A stretch of 64,000 nt of DNA from Isoetes taiwanensis (Eukaryota; Streptophyta; Lycopodiopsida; Isoetales; Isoetaceae). Location of the stretch: positions 8,764,655-8,828,654 of the forward strand of contig JAJEKV010000054.1 in assembly GCA_021234155.1 (NCBI GenBank). The letters run 5' to 3'. The position numbers and the translations under genes were made by a program. The notes under the pieces were generated by a model. It saw nothing but the letters and a program-made list of their open reading frames with translations, was not told the origin of the DNA and did no database searches. Positions 45,646 to 58,157 of this stretch are shown here, piece by piece. Positions within the stretch are counted from its first letter, which is position 1. Each line of letters begins with the position of its first letter.

Positions 45646-47440
45646 ACATGGTTATCTTTACGGTATCATCGAGCCCCCTTTCAAACCTAATAGCTATGAA
45701 GGACATACCTAAATTCAACATGTCGAAATGTCGAGAGTTCAAAGCGCCGGCTTTTACTTGTCTTAAACTCTTCCAAGCAATCTGAGACCCCTTAATTCGT
45801 TATTTGTTTCACTTTGCCCCTTTGTATGCGCCAAGCCAAAGAACCCGTCCTCCACGGCATCTGAGAGCAAATGTGAACCCACGATCATCATCTTGCAAGT
45901 AATGAAAAGCGGAATTGCTTCTTTGGAGAACCGGGTAATATGGGACTACCCACGGGAGAGTTTGGATAAGGCATCATCATGCCTAGTCGGGGTGGCTACC
46001 ATAATTCACGGGGATCTGCAGCGGCTTCGGTTTGCTATTGGCACCCCCAACGCACCACTTCTAGCACTGCTTTGTGACCGTTGATCGGCGGTGTAACTCA
46101 TAGCGGCGACAAGATGCCCTTTATGCATATCAAAACTATCGCCGCGAGATCCACCCATGTAGCCTGTAATGTCTGAAGGATCGGCCAAAGCGGCGGCCGT
46201 TCTTGCATCTTGATTTGTCCTTTGCATGGATAAGTTTATTTGCAAATAGTTATGTAGAGATACTAGACCTTCTAGTAGATCATGGTAAGCTACAACATTT
46301 TTGCTACTAGCTTCATGTTGCCTTTGCCTCCTTAACCGGTAGTTTCATGTCTAAAAATTTGGACCGGTCCCTTCTATGGTTTGGGACCCGATGAAGTTAC
46401 ATTTACAACGTGTTTGTAACCTTGCAAGGAACGCCGCGGAGGCTAGAAACAATATGCAGAAAGTTATTCACTGAAAATAGTTATCAGTCAAATTGACCAC
46501 ACCTATGCAATTAAGTGATAATTTGTCAATGTCGAATTCAAAATCCTACCATTCTAAAGAACAAGCAGCTCCTCTCTTTCTCTTATTGGGCATCATCGAC
46601 ATACCTTATAAAGCTCTGATTCTCTCCGAATTGAAGCTGTGCACCATCCTACCACATCTAGATTAAGTCAGGGAATAGAAAGTCCTGATCATTTATTGGT
46701 ATTTCATCTGAACATGACTGTACCAAATACAAAGGATACGATCGTAGTTAACATTAGCATATGTGGCTGGCTGTAAAATGAGGCCACATATTTTTGCTTA
46801 GAACAACTGCTTTATAAGAATAAGCACTCTGCAAAATTGCTGTAAAACTGATGGATATATGAGCAAGTTTTATGATCAAAATTTGAGCTAGCGCCTCGAA
46901 TAATTTCTAGCTTGTGCTATTGCCTACGTTAGCATGCGGACCACATGAGAAGCATTGCGGACCACGAGGGTTTGTAAAACTCTTTTGTTCATGGGCAGCA
47001 ATGCCCTGAGACAACATGCTGGAAAAGGAAAAGTGACTTGTCATTACATATAGACAAAAAATAGCATGTGTTCTTCAACATACCAGATCTAGACCTTTAT
47101 AAGGCTTGGAATGTGAATCACGGTTCACGCCTTCAAAGTAACTTTTGTCCTTACCTTGTAATTGAAAAACATGTCGACTTATGCCTTTCTTTTAGAAACC
47201 GATTCCGGCCTCACATAAAAGCGTACTATCATTGAATGAATCTCTGTTAAACTGCGGCAAATCCGATTCGAATTGAACAAAGATAAAACAGGAAGTACAA
47301 CAATGTCTCCAAACATTACAATTCATAAAGCAAACTTGCAATTACAATTTGTCAAAACATTACAATTTATGAACCAGCTTTCCAAACATTACAATCGTGT
47401 AGACCATTGCAAGCCTTGGAGTCAAGTACCAAAATTTCAG
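45646..47440. other. Non-coding, CACTA interior
   Basis: One minus-strand frame (46245-46006, 79 aa, SDITGYMGGSRGDSFDMHKG) might be a further captured exon from the N-terminal part of the Pumilio gene, but I cannot confirm it. The rest has no recognisable content. Confidence 0.3.
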
Positions 47441-49769
47441 TTCAAATTTTGTTATCGAACTGTACCAAAATAACACACAAGTTGTGTTCATCATGTACAT
47501 AGCCATTAATAGCAAAAGCATCTAAAAATTGTGTTGAACATCGTATGGCGCATCTCTTGTCAGGACCAAAATGGAGCTGAGAAATTCCTGCAACCAGTTG
47601 CTTCTTGTGATGAGCGTATGACAAAAAAGGAAGGAAAATTTATCACAACAGCAATGCTTACCAGACAGACCAGCGTTTATAGTAGAGGCATTCCTCACTT
47701 GCCTCTTTGAAGGCGATCTATACTTAGCAATATTCTTGGAAATGGCGTGAGGGATGGCGGCTTCAACAAAGTCGGGCTCAAGTTCCGGCCAATTCCTCTT
47801 CCCTTTTTGCCCTTTTTGCCCTTACCCTTCTTGTCTTTCTTATTTGTTGCCCCTTCCTCTTTCTCTTTTGCGGCTATCCCCTCCTGCTCCTCCACCATCT
47901 GTTGTGCCCAAATTGGAGTAGAATGGGCCAGTTCATCATCATGCTTGCCTCCCCAACAAGCTCCTCCCCAACAACTTTGGTCTTCTTCTAGCTCCCTCCC
48001 AGCCCACTAAAATGCATCTCTTTTTCAATATTAAACTCCAATATCTCGTCTCCTCCATTCTCATCACCTTCACGCTCATGATTAAACTCCTTTTCATGAG
48101 GTAGAAGATCCTCGTCCGCTCTGTTTTCAAGAGGACCTTCCTTGCTCTTCATCTTCTCCTGAAATTCAAAGATAAGTCCGTCATATCATTCTCAAAGCGC
48201 CATACCTGCAATAATCCCAAGCCAAGTTACCTTCTTTTGCCTTTTTTTTGCTTGTTCTTCTTTTCCCCTTTCTTGCCTATGTGATCCACGCTTTTAAACT
48301 ACAAACCACATGACATGTGTTAGATTGAACACATTTAAAATTTAATCTACAAGGGACTCCTTAAAGTTCAACTTACATTTCCGGAACTCTTCCCCGGCAA
48401 TCGGGGATTCTCTATATAATTTATGCGTCCCTTTAGTTTTAATCTTTTCAATAGTGATTCGGGACGGATAGCTGCCCCAATCAGATACTATATAAGACAT
48501 AAAATTAGAATCAATTGGTTAAATAAAAATTATGAATGAATAGAAGGTTTCTTACATAATGCGCAAGCATGCCGTTGATGCCACGTCTCCCCACCTTTGT
48601 GGCTCTTCTTTTTCGTCTGCGGTTTTTGCTCTTTTTTTCTTGAGTATGGTGCGCCTTAGCTTTTTTCTTGAAAGCGTGTCCAAACCGGGTAATATATAGC
48701 GAAGGCTGTTTGAGTTTTACTTCTTGTCAAATAGTTCGTCCACCAACACAAGCTAGATAAATAATTTAAAACAAGCTAAATAATTGGTGAAATAGGTTAC
48801 TTACTTCGGTGGTTATCTTGACGGTGGCATCATATAGTATGTTCCTTCCCATTACGCCTTTACCAAATTTAGTCTCCATATGGTCCACTAACTTCTTCTT
48901 AACATCTGCTGATATCTCTTTCCAACCCAAGTCAATATCTCGACAAAGAAATTTCACAGCGTGGCCAAGGGCTTTCTTCCATGACTCGCCATGCTCATCC
49001 ATGTGAATATGACCTTCCCGAACCATTGTGACCTATTCCAATAAAGTGAAGAACAACTAAATATATGACATCAAAAACAGAATAGAATCACAATCACAAT
49101 AGAAGTCAAACATACGTTTTTCTTCTTGTTAAGCCTTCTAAATGTGACGTTTTCCTCTTCCATATCGCTTGAATCCTCGCTCTCGTCCATCTCCTCATTT
49201 ACAATCTCGTGTTCTTCATCGTTCCCAGTAGCAAAAATTTACGGATTTTTGACTATAAAATAACCAAGTTAATCCATCTAGAAGAATTTATATTGCTGAA
49301 TTTCAGATTTACAAAGCACCACAGTTTATATTCTTTGAATTTCAAGAACTTGATTTACAAAGCACCACAGTTTATATTGCTGAATTTACAAAGCACACAG
49401 TTTATATTGCACACAGTTTAGATTTACAAGAATTTATATTGCTGAATTTCAGATTTCAGTTTAAGTACACATTCTACTTTATTGCCTTTGTTCTAAACAA
49501 TCAATTGACATTACGTTACAACTAATACTATACCTTGATTTTCCAGCGCTTTTAGAAGAGCTTGAATCTTTTTGATGATGGCCGGCCTTCGATGGAGCAT
49601 TTGATGGAGTCTGCTTAAGATGCTTGTCTAGCAACGACTTGAATTTTAACAACTCCTCTTGCGACATCTCGGCCACCATATTTTGTAGGTCCGTCGATGT
49701 GCCATCTTCATTGCTGCCACCTTTCTCTCGTGAGCTAGCTCCTTTCTTAGACATATTATTTGGGGCCAC
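47441..49769 (-). CDS. TNPA-like CACTA protein (Transposase_24-type), probably damaged
   Basis: Minus-strand exons can be read as follows. 49769-49534 starts MAPNNMSKKGASSREKGG and has QNMVAEMSQEELLKFKSLLD. 49240-49110 is acidic, EEHEIVNEEMDESEDSSDME, ending RRLNKKKN. 49030-48797 reads WKKALGHAVKFLCRDID, LGWKEISADVKKKLVDHM and DATVKITTE. 48710-48557 reads LKQPSLYITRFGHAFKKKAK and NRRRKRRATKV. A Lys-rich and acidic tail lies around 48160-47690. The WKEI...KKKLVDHMETKF segment recalls the plant transposase Ptta/En/Spm (Transposase_24) domain, whose proteins bind subterminal repeats. The long basic runs suit DNA binding and nuclear import. The 48.7-kb exon needs a frame change, and the 3' exons are uncertain. 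It is transcribed away from the SET/TNP2 unit. Confidence 0.55.
49200..49460. repeat. Short direct repeats
   Basis: The word tttacaaagcaccacagttta and the flanking ttatattgctgaatttcag recur three times between about 49280 and 49455. They lie in an intron of the TNPA-like gene. This looks like slippage. Confidence 0.6.
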
Positions 49770-50780
49770 TAAAGAAGATAACCAAGCAAGTCATACAAAG
49801 AGCATTCAGGAGGTGCTTATAATATGCACCTTACTAAAGCATTTCACACTAAATTCTAAATGATCCGTAGACAAATAATGCAAGATTCTCTAGCACCTCA
49901 GTCATATGAGAGTAAAAATGGTAAATTATCATTTGTTTATCTTTTGTAAAAATACATTATCTGGGCCTGTTTGGTACTCTTCATTGACTTGTTTGGATCT
50001 GCAAATAAGATGTCCTTAGAGCTTATGAAACTCAGCTTGGCTTTTTCTTATTTGAAGCTACTACAAGTATCTTGTTGAGTTAAGACTAATTTTGAACTTC
50101 ATGTTTGCGGCGGACATCAGGAGCTTATGATCAGCAAAATGTTAAGATGAGTATTGTTCATGGAGACTTCCTGTCTCTAAAAATTCCAGGTTTGGCTGAA
50201 AAACGTCCATCATTGGTTTATCGAGATGCTCCAAAATTATACTAAAAAGGAAGGATGCTCCAAAGGATGCTCTAAAATTATACTAAAAAGAAGGCATTTT
50301 AATGTATGAGGAGAAGCCTAAAGAATGAAACATCTTATTTGTTCTTGCAAACCCAGCAAGTTGTATGACCTCACGGCTTATCCAACCAAACAAGAAAGTC
50401 TCAACCGTCTACGTCTTACATTTACTCCAAAGTATCTCTCTCTCGTCCTCTTCCCTGCATCAATGCATCAATCGGATGATCCACGACATGATCAAGGAAT
50501 CGAAGCACATCATGCATTCTTGGTAAAATGTTAGCAAATTCTTCATAAATTACAAACACTGTTGACCACGAGGATTTCACATCTGCTCTTATCACGAAAT
50601 GATCCGAAGATTAGGCGCACTCCCCTTTCTCCTCAGTGTTGGCGGCAAATAACAAGAAGAAAGGATGATACGTCCGCCATTTTTTTCCCCTTAGGTATCG
50701 GGCTTTTTTTTCCAATTTTTGTTTAAGTCCACACGCCTATTCTATTCTATTCTATTCTTAATATTATATTTTATAGAAAT
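49770..50780. other. Non-coding, CACTA interior between the two units
   Basis: Intergenic DNA between the divergent TNPA-like and SET/TNP2 units. It has a short tandem duplication near 50235-50290 (ctccaaaattatactaaaaag) and a (TATTC)n run at 50738-50758. It should hold one or both promoters. Confidence 0.45.
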
Positions 50781-50789
50781 AGAAGATAT

Positions 50790-50845
50790 ATGTGACGTTT
50801 TACCTGACGAACAATCGTCAGATAATAACTTCTGACGATCTGTTG
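50790..50845. promoter_or_regulatory. Internal TGACG/CGTCA cluster before the SET/TNP2 unit
   Basis: Four copies of the subterminal motif (gtgacg, ctgacg, cgtcag, ctgacg), in both orientations within 55 bp, lie about 100 bp upstream of the first ATG of the rightward unit and far from either end. A TNPA-type protein that binds the ends could also bind here and control its own element's transcription, as TNPA does in Spm. That is inference. Confidence 0.55.
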
Positions 50846-50941
50846 TTTTATATTTTTTTGGACACGGGATTTATGACCTAGGGTTTTTGCTACTGTTATC
50901 TTTTTTCCTGTCGACCATACTCTTTGTAAAAATACATCGTG

Positions 50942-52308
50942 ATGGGTGATTGCCGACTCGATGGTGACTCTGATGGTGACTTTGACTCATCATCCACTGA
51001 GTCTTCGATGCCGTCGATTGACGACTTCCCACCAATAAGGTTTCAAACCCCTTTCTATCTCTCTTATTTGTGTTGCATTTAGTATTACATAGAATGAGAT
51101 TAGTTTGCTCTCAGCAATAGAGATTCTTCATCGTCTCAGTCAAGCAGAAGCAAGGTGGCTAAACCTTGGCTTCAAAATGATCCGTTGGAGCGGCTTGCAA
51201 GGCAATATGGCAATTGTTGGTGTAACCAATGCAAAGGCAATAATAGAAGAATGTACCGCGACGAGACAAGAACACAAAAAGGAAGTATGGTTTGATGAGA
51301 AATGCCCCACCTCCATGTGAGTCGGAATTGAAAGCACGTCAAGAAGCAAATGAGGTAAGAATGCACATTTTGCAATTTTATTATTTGTTTCATAGCAATA
51401 TACCTAATCTACATCTACATGACTTTGACTTGTTGTAGTATTTGGACATGCTTGACAAAAACCTTGGACATGCCAATCCAATAGGTAGTCCTATGTCTTC
51501 TAGTTCTAGGTCAAGATCAGGAGAGACCCAAGAAGTTAAGAGAGGTCGCACAAGGGGAAGTACAGTGGCTATGATAGTTAAGAGCCATTTTAAAGAAGAA
51601 TGCGCATGACCTTACCCATGTGTGTGAAAGTGAAAATGACATGGTTGATCAACTCCCTCATCATCTCAAAGCCTCTATTGCCCCATTTGTTCGGGCATCC
51701 TTAGGTTGCTGGGAAGGAGAACTACCTCCAATGTTGGAAGAGTTTATATATTGGGGCCATAAGTATATGATAGCTCCTTCTCTAAAAATTCCACAGGCTG
51801 GAAGGGGATTGTACATAATGGAGCATGTGAATGTACCATCTGGACACTCCGCTGTATTGATGGTATATGGCGGTCCCACGTACCCTTGGGGAGTGTGGCA
51901 TAAGCTTACTTCTTTTATGCCTAGTATGTCTAGGTATGCCATGACATTGAATGCAGCATCTTGGAGTGAGCAAAGAGATCGCGGAGAACATACTTCACGG
52001 GGCGCACTGGTATATATTGATGGTCGACCAAGGGTTCACGGCAATATTGCTGCACTTATAAATAGCTCTCGCGGCCGCCCCGAATTAACAAATGCTGAGT
52101 TCGAAGAGACTACGGAATATGATCCACGGTACATGAGTGGATATGTTTGATCGTATGTGAGGGTTTGTGCAATACGAAGCCTCCATCCTGGAGATGAGTT
52201 ATTTGTGAATTATCCCTTCAAAAGAGATATCCCTAGGCGGGTGCAACGCCAAAAAAATGGTGAACCTATTGTTGTACCCTACGGTAGAAAACGCCACACA
52301 AATGGATA
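50942..52308 (+). pseudogene. SET-domain protein encoded inside the CACTA element
   Basis: Exons: 50942-51039 (MGDCRLDGDSDGDFD, acidic), 51115-51354 (Ser-rich, then PLERLARQYGNCWCNQCKG, a cysteine cluster like the N-terminal domain of CACTA transposases) and 51439 to about 51575 (YLDMLDKNLGHANPIG, basic KRGRTRG), followed by a SET region to a TAG at 52308. SET features in order are AGRGLYIMEHVNVPSG (SET-I start), LMVYGGPTYP, HGNIAALINSSRGRPE (place of the N-H-S-C box, here NSSR) and SLHPGDELFVNYPF (C-terminal GExL...Y box with the tyrosine). SET proteins methylate lysines, usually on histones. Frame changes near 51275 (A5 run) and 51575, and a TGA at 52148 where CGA would fit, break this copy. 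The next exon (52545) belongs to TNP2. Confidence 0.7.
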
Positions 52309-52544
52309 GCCATGTAATATTGGGATCCAAGATCATTGTTGAATCATTACAAGACTTATGTCCTTCTCTATAACATTGGGAATTATGAACTTTTAAAGGT
52401 TTTAAAGTTTGGCATTTATATCCAATAATAATTAGAATCTTTAAACATTTATTGTTGGATGTATCTTCTTTCTTTCCAGTCCCTTCTTCAACTTGTCTTT
52501 CCATTTTATTTTAATTCATTTACCAACAAATGTGTTCTTTGCAG

Positions 52545-55500
52545 TCAAGTGATGATGTCTTGTCTACTCAAGGTGATTTCCATGCGGAGAGTGGTTTGAT
52601 GGAAGCCATTCAAAATTACTTCCCATCCACTAGTGATGTAAACGTCAATGATGAAGAAGAGAGGCCGGTCACACTTCTTGAGAGAGAGAGTAGAAAACCA
52701 CTATATCCAAATGCAAGAATATCACGTCTTGCTGCATGCATTCTCGTCCTCAACTTACAACACAAATCCGGTTGGAGTAACAATAGTGTTGATGAACTTC
52801 TTGGGTGGGTGATTTGAGATTTAAAATTATACAAGTTTCTATTGCATTCTATTCTTTATTTTCCTTCCTTGCTTACTCACACTTTTATCTTGTTTGATAG
52901 TTTGCTAGGTGAGTATTTACTTCCAAGTGATCATTGTCTTCCAAAATCACGAAGGGACGTCAAGCAACTTTTGCAAGAACTAGGTTTGGAATACAATTGT
53001 ATTCATGCGTGCATAAATGATTGCATATTATTCCGCAATGAATATAGTGACATGACTAGATGTCCTAAGTGCAATGAATCACGGTATGATGAAAAAACAA
53101 AGTCCAAAGTGCCAAAGAAAGTTTTGCGGCACATGCCAATCATACCCCGATTACAAGTCATGTTCAAATGTCCCTCCCTAGCATCATTCATGGACTTCCA
53201 TGCAAAACAGATGACAATGATGGGATTTTGAGGTATCCCACCGATGGTGAGGCTTTGAAACATATAGAAGACAAATGGCCACATTTTAAGGATGAACCAA
53301 GGAATGCTCGTCTTGCTTTGGGCATGGATGGAATATGTCCATTTGGAACGATGTCATCTACTCATAGTGTCTGGCCCATTGTTGTTATAAACTATAACAT
53401 ACCACCTTGGATGGCAACTAAGGTAGGTCATTTGATGCTCACACTTATAGTTCCAGGTACATACCTTTACATAACCTTGCGATGTATTTTTATGTAGGTT
53501 TGTTGCTTGCTAATTTAATGCAATTTCACTTCTTAGGCAAATATCAAGTCAAGGATATGAATGTATACTTAGAACCGCTTGTGGAGGAATTGCATATTTT
53601 ATGGAAAGGCATACACATGTACGACATTTCAAGGCAACCACACAATTTCACATTCCATGGAATATTATGCTTCACAATTCATGACTATCCTGGATTTAAA
53701 GTTGCGTCGGGTACGATGCTCGTGCTCACCATATTTGTTTGTGCGAGTTCTCCACTACAAGGTCCAATTGGGCGTTTACTTTTTTTTTGCAGGATTGCAA
53801 ACTAGCGGATCATGTGGGTGTCCATCTTGCGGCCAAAACTTAACATCTTATAGATCACAACACTTGTCAAAGATGATATACACTGGACATCAAAAGTATC
53901 TACCACTAGGTCATCAACTTCGTTGTGGTGATTTATCAGATGTTCCGATTAGAAGAACTCCACATGATTGGTTGAAAACATGGAATGATCATGACCCAGA
54001 AAAGGGTAAACATCCGCCTGGCATGAAGATGTTATCTATATTTTACACATTGGAATATTGGTCTGAGCTAAAGATTGCACATCTTTTAGATCCTATGCAC
54101 ATTTTCAAAAATGTGAGCCATTCACTTTGGCGACATCTTACGGGAGATTGGGAGACTCTAAAAGCTAGGAATGATTTAAAAGACAAAGGCATCAAAAGAG
54201 AGTTGTGGCCAATTGAAGAAGAGGGTAGAGCTCCTCGCTTTCTTCGAGGTCCTTGGGTATTAAAGAGGGATGAACTCAAACAAGTAAAAGAAGCTATCAA
54301 AAGTTTGCGCACTCCGGCTGGCTATGGATCCTCGCTTAGAAGGGCATTTACAAAAGATGGGGATCTCACAGGCTTAAAGTCGCATGATTGGCACAAGTTT
54401 CTACAGGTACATATAAGTATAATAACTAAAGAAACATGACCAATGGACTAAATGGATGAAGCCCACCAATAAATTGCTTACAATATCTTCAAACTTGTAA
54501 ATCTATATGATAGTGACACCTAATTTGGATTCCTTATTATAACAGCATATTCTCCCATGTGCCTTGGAGAATTGCCTCACACCACGCATTCGGAAGGTCA
54601 TCTATAGACTCGCAAGCTTCTCTAGGTGGGTCTCTTCTAAGCAAATTGTAGCTGCTGATATCCCCACTATGGAAATAGAGATTGCAGAGATATTATGCCA
54701 ATTAGAAGATCTATTTCCCACCAGTATATTTGATCTTCAGGTATAATGTAACTATTTAAATAAATTTCATGTACCAATCATACCTAACAAATGTTATTCT
54801 TAGGTACATTTGTTGGTGCATTTGCCACAAGAAATATTGCTCGTGGGTCCAAACCCTTCAAGATGGATGTTCTTTTTAGAGAGATATATGAAAGTATTAA
54901 AAGGCTTTGTGCGTCAGATGGCAAGGCCTGAGGGATGTATGGCAGAAGGACATCTTATTGAGGAGACATTATTCTTCTTGACAGACGCCACTATGTCAAT
55001 AGATCCAAATGCACCAAAGATTTGGAAGAAAGAGGCTCCTGATTGGTTAGAAGGTGAAGTCTTGCAGGGTCTAGGTAAACAAAGGAGGTTAAGCGATGAA
55101 AAGTTTGAAGGTATCAACAAGTTTGTTGTGAACAATACAGATAGCCTTAAGAGGTGGGTGGAGTTGTATAAAATTGAGAAGGCACAAAGAGATAGCAATA
55201 GGAAAGCATATGCTGCAAGGAACCGTCGAGGACATCATAAAAGAGCCATACAATATCCTCGAGAACTAATGCCTCTACCTGATTCTCCACCCCATTGGTG
55301 GTTGTCACAAAAGCTTAGAGAAGCTGAAGGAAATGGAGAAAAAATTCAAGAAGATGACCTCAACATTGCATTTGGTTCTGAAAAATCGGCAAGTTTCTAT
55401 TTGTTGTTGTCAATATGTATTTTGGATTTGCTAACCATCTCACATCACTTACATATGTAACCAATATGCAGGCTAGATTTCATAATTCAATGTGGGGATA

Positions 55501-56219
55501 TGGTGCACACTTTCGAATTGATGACATTGACAAGGGTCGCATCACTTTTGATTCTGGAATCATAGCCTCGTTTAATCAAAAGAGTCAAGCAAGTACTAGA
55601 GATGATAATCCTATTGATGGAGAACTTGAATATGTCGGGGTCATTACCGATATCATTGATGTGGATTTTCGATCATTTCGACAAACCGTACTAAAGGCCA
55701 AGTGGTTCAAACCTTTATATCGTGTGGGCCGAAACCAAAGCAGTCGCGACCACATCCTTACGGATTTTTGAAGTTGACTCCACACATGTCTTAGTCGACA
55801 GAAGCGAGCCATATGTGTATCCACATCAGGTTCAACAAGTTTTCTTTCATGTCAACCCTCAAAACAATGCGTGGTGGATTGTAATTCCCACGGAACCAAT
55901 GTCACGTAGATACATTTGCAACACGACTGTCGAGGAAGAAAGGCAAGAGGAGCAAGAAGAAGAGGTAGAGCATGAGCAAATAATGGAGTTTGTGGAGCCA
56001 ATAAATATAGAAGAGTACGAAGATCAAGGGGGAACGAGCAATCAAGGATTGAGAGTCTTGATGCATATCGATGAAGATGACATCGAGGAGGAAGTTGAAG
56101 AGGGAACAAACAATCAAAAGGTGAGATCACCGATGAGTTTCGTTGAAGATTATATTGAGGAGGAGGAAGATATTGAGCTCAAACTCCAAATAAACAACGA
56201 AGACTACTCTTACAACTAG
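52545..56219 (+). pseudogene. CACTA transposase (TNP2, DUF4218, DUF4216)
   Basis: Exons: 52545-52804, 52901-53456, 53537-53710, 53793-54406, 54546-54740, 54804-55388 and 55472-56219. TNP2 begins PLYPNARISRLAACILVLNL and GLEYNCIHACINDCILFRNE with the CPKCNESRY knuckle. Then come LRYPTDGEALKHIEDKWPHF, ARLALGMDGICPFGTMSS, DMNVYLEPLVEELHILWKG, CGCPSCGQ, HQKYLPLGHQLR and KIAHLLDPMHIFKNV, the DDE-bearing core. DUF4218 follows (SFSRWVSSKQIVAADI, MARPEGCMAEGHLIEE), then DUF4216 (GELEYVGVITDIIDVDF, AKWFKPLYRVGRNQ, EVDSTHVLVDRSEPYVYPHQ) and an acidic tail. Intron 6 uses a GC donor (GCAAGT). Single-base frame changes near 53210 and 55755 disable the protein. The first exon starts at an acceptor, so an upstream exon exists. 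Confidence 0.85.
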
Positions 56220-56289
56220 ATGATGATGAATGGGAGGACATTGAGCATGATTTTGTGGACGAGGGTTTAATGTCTGGTGAATAAGAAAC

Positions 56290-58150
56290 AAACTTTTATC
56301 TTATATTGAGTTCAAGTATGACCTAATGCATTTTGATGATTTGAAATACTAATCTATTCCCCATATATAATGGTTTTTTTATTAAAATAGTGTGCTATTT
56401 CTTATCTTTCCATTAAAGTTTTGTGTCGTTTACCTTAAGAGCTTGAACTTTGCTAAATTGGATATGTAAGATCATAAAGTTTCAAATTACCACCTTAGCA
56501 TTCGATTATGATGGTTCTTGTGTGTTTATCAAAAGCATTCACTAATTATATTTGGTTGCTTTGGCAGATGTAAAGACTCTGAGAATGCTTCAAATATTAA
56601 ACCAGTTAACTAATGCTTGCCCCATCACGTTGTACACACATGGCAAACTCCATGTCTCTAGGATGTCTCCATAGTCACTTTGAAAGACGTAAAGATTTTG
56701 AGAATGGTTCAAACAATAAGCCGACTGACCAATGCTTGCAATGACACCGCATTGTATGCACATAAGGAACTCAACAATGTCTTCGTAGATGCCACATTGT
56801 ATTCCCCCCAATGATACGCGGATAGATAATTAAGTGTTTCATAAGCGCATAACTACGACAAATGCACAAGAACATCAACTTTAGTACCCTTAACCATATA
56901 GGCAAGGGGGTCTTCAATAAAAAAACCAACCAAGGAAAATTTTCTTATCTTAGAATTAACAAAGTGCAAGGGGATTCATACCTCCACCTTACACCTATTA
57001 CATGTAGAATTACCCTTGGATGGAAACCTAAACAATTTAGGAAAAATACGAGAGATAAAGAGACAATATATCACCTTGGGGGGACCACCACCAAGGGACT
57101 AATACAAAATAAATGTTATAATCTCTCAATTACAAATATATTATTAGGGATTGATGCCTAGCTCCCAAGGCCCTTGGCACTTATAATTTCCTTTATGACC
57201 ATTAGGGCAAGGATGGTTTAATATCCAAAGGAAAATGGCTTAAGATATAAAAGTGAAGACCATTGTGGAAACCTAACCACATGTGCAAAGATTATTCTCG
57301 AGCATGAACATTATAGCTTAAGTGATGGCCCCTGAGCCACACATGTGGCAGTCTGTATCCACTGGGCAAAAGGTATCATAAACGTAGGAATTCAGCATGT
57401 CATAACCTAGAGCCGTGAAAGGGATTCAGACATCCCACATCTGTCTCTCTCAGACCGAAATTGAACCGGCCACGTCTTATCAATTTTTCGTCGATGCCAT
57501 AGCCATGGCGGTAAGCTTCAGAATGTTACGAAAATCTCTGTGCTATGGCAATCAACTTCAGCGGTTCATCTTCATTTGCATGCCCATGCATTATGCATGT
57601 CTAGAGCCCTTGCATGGCATTCTGTTATAGAGCACTGCATGTCTATTTTCAAAGAATAAATATGGCAATAACATATCTAGAGCTAAGCTGAATAGATAGT
57701 CTGTTACCATAAAATTCATTTGTCGTAGCTATGAATCGCGAACTATCTCCATTTTGCAAATCTGGCGGAGACCCTACTGTAAATGCTGCAAGGGTTACAG
57801 AAATATGGCACTCAGAGGTAGCTCGTTATCCATGCATCCGGCTCCATTTTTGCAAGGAAATCATAAGTATGGTGCACTGGGTCCTTGGTGACTGAGGCAC
57901 TGAGACAATGGACCAATGCTAATGACATGTAATATGAAAAACTTGAATATAGCATTCCTACCTACATGGAAGATGATTTATTAGAATACTCTAGCTAGGG
58001 ATGGAAATTTATAGGTTTTCCCCTCAAGAACTTAATCAAGCTTGGTCAAATAACACATCATTAGATAGATCAAGAAGACAGCTTTCTAAAACACCAAATT
58101 TCATCTGAAACAGACTCTTGGATCAAAAGTTGTGAGTAAAATAGTATTAG
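56290..58150. other. Non-coding, CACTA interior right
   Basis: 3' flank of the transposase gene. An inexact ~110-bp duplication is visible at 56575-56790 (words gagaatg(c/g)ttcaaa, aatgcttgc, ttgtacaca/ttgtatgcaca and catgtct/tatgtct). Nothing else recognised. Confidence 0.4.
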
Positions 58151-58157
58151 TGCCTTT

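Noticed and set aside
46006-46245. Pumilio N-terminal exon inside the CACTA element
   Set aside because: No residue pattern that I could tie to Pumilio, so it is left as unassigned.
52146-52150. Selenocysteine or programmed readthrough at the in-frame TGA of the SET region
   Set aside because: Land plants lack selenoprotein machinery, and a CGA-to-TGA change is the simpler explanation.
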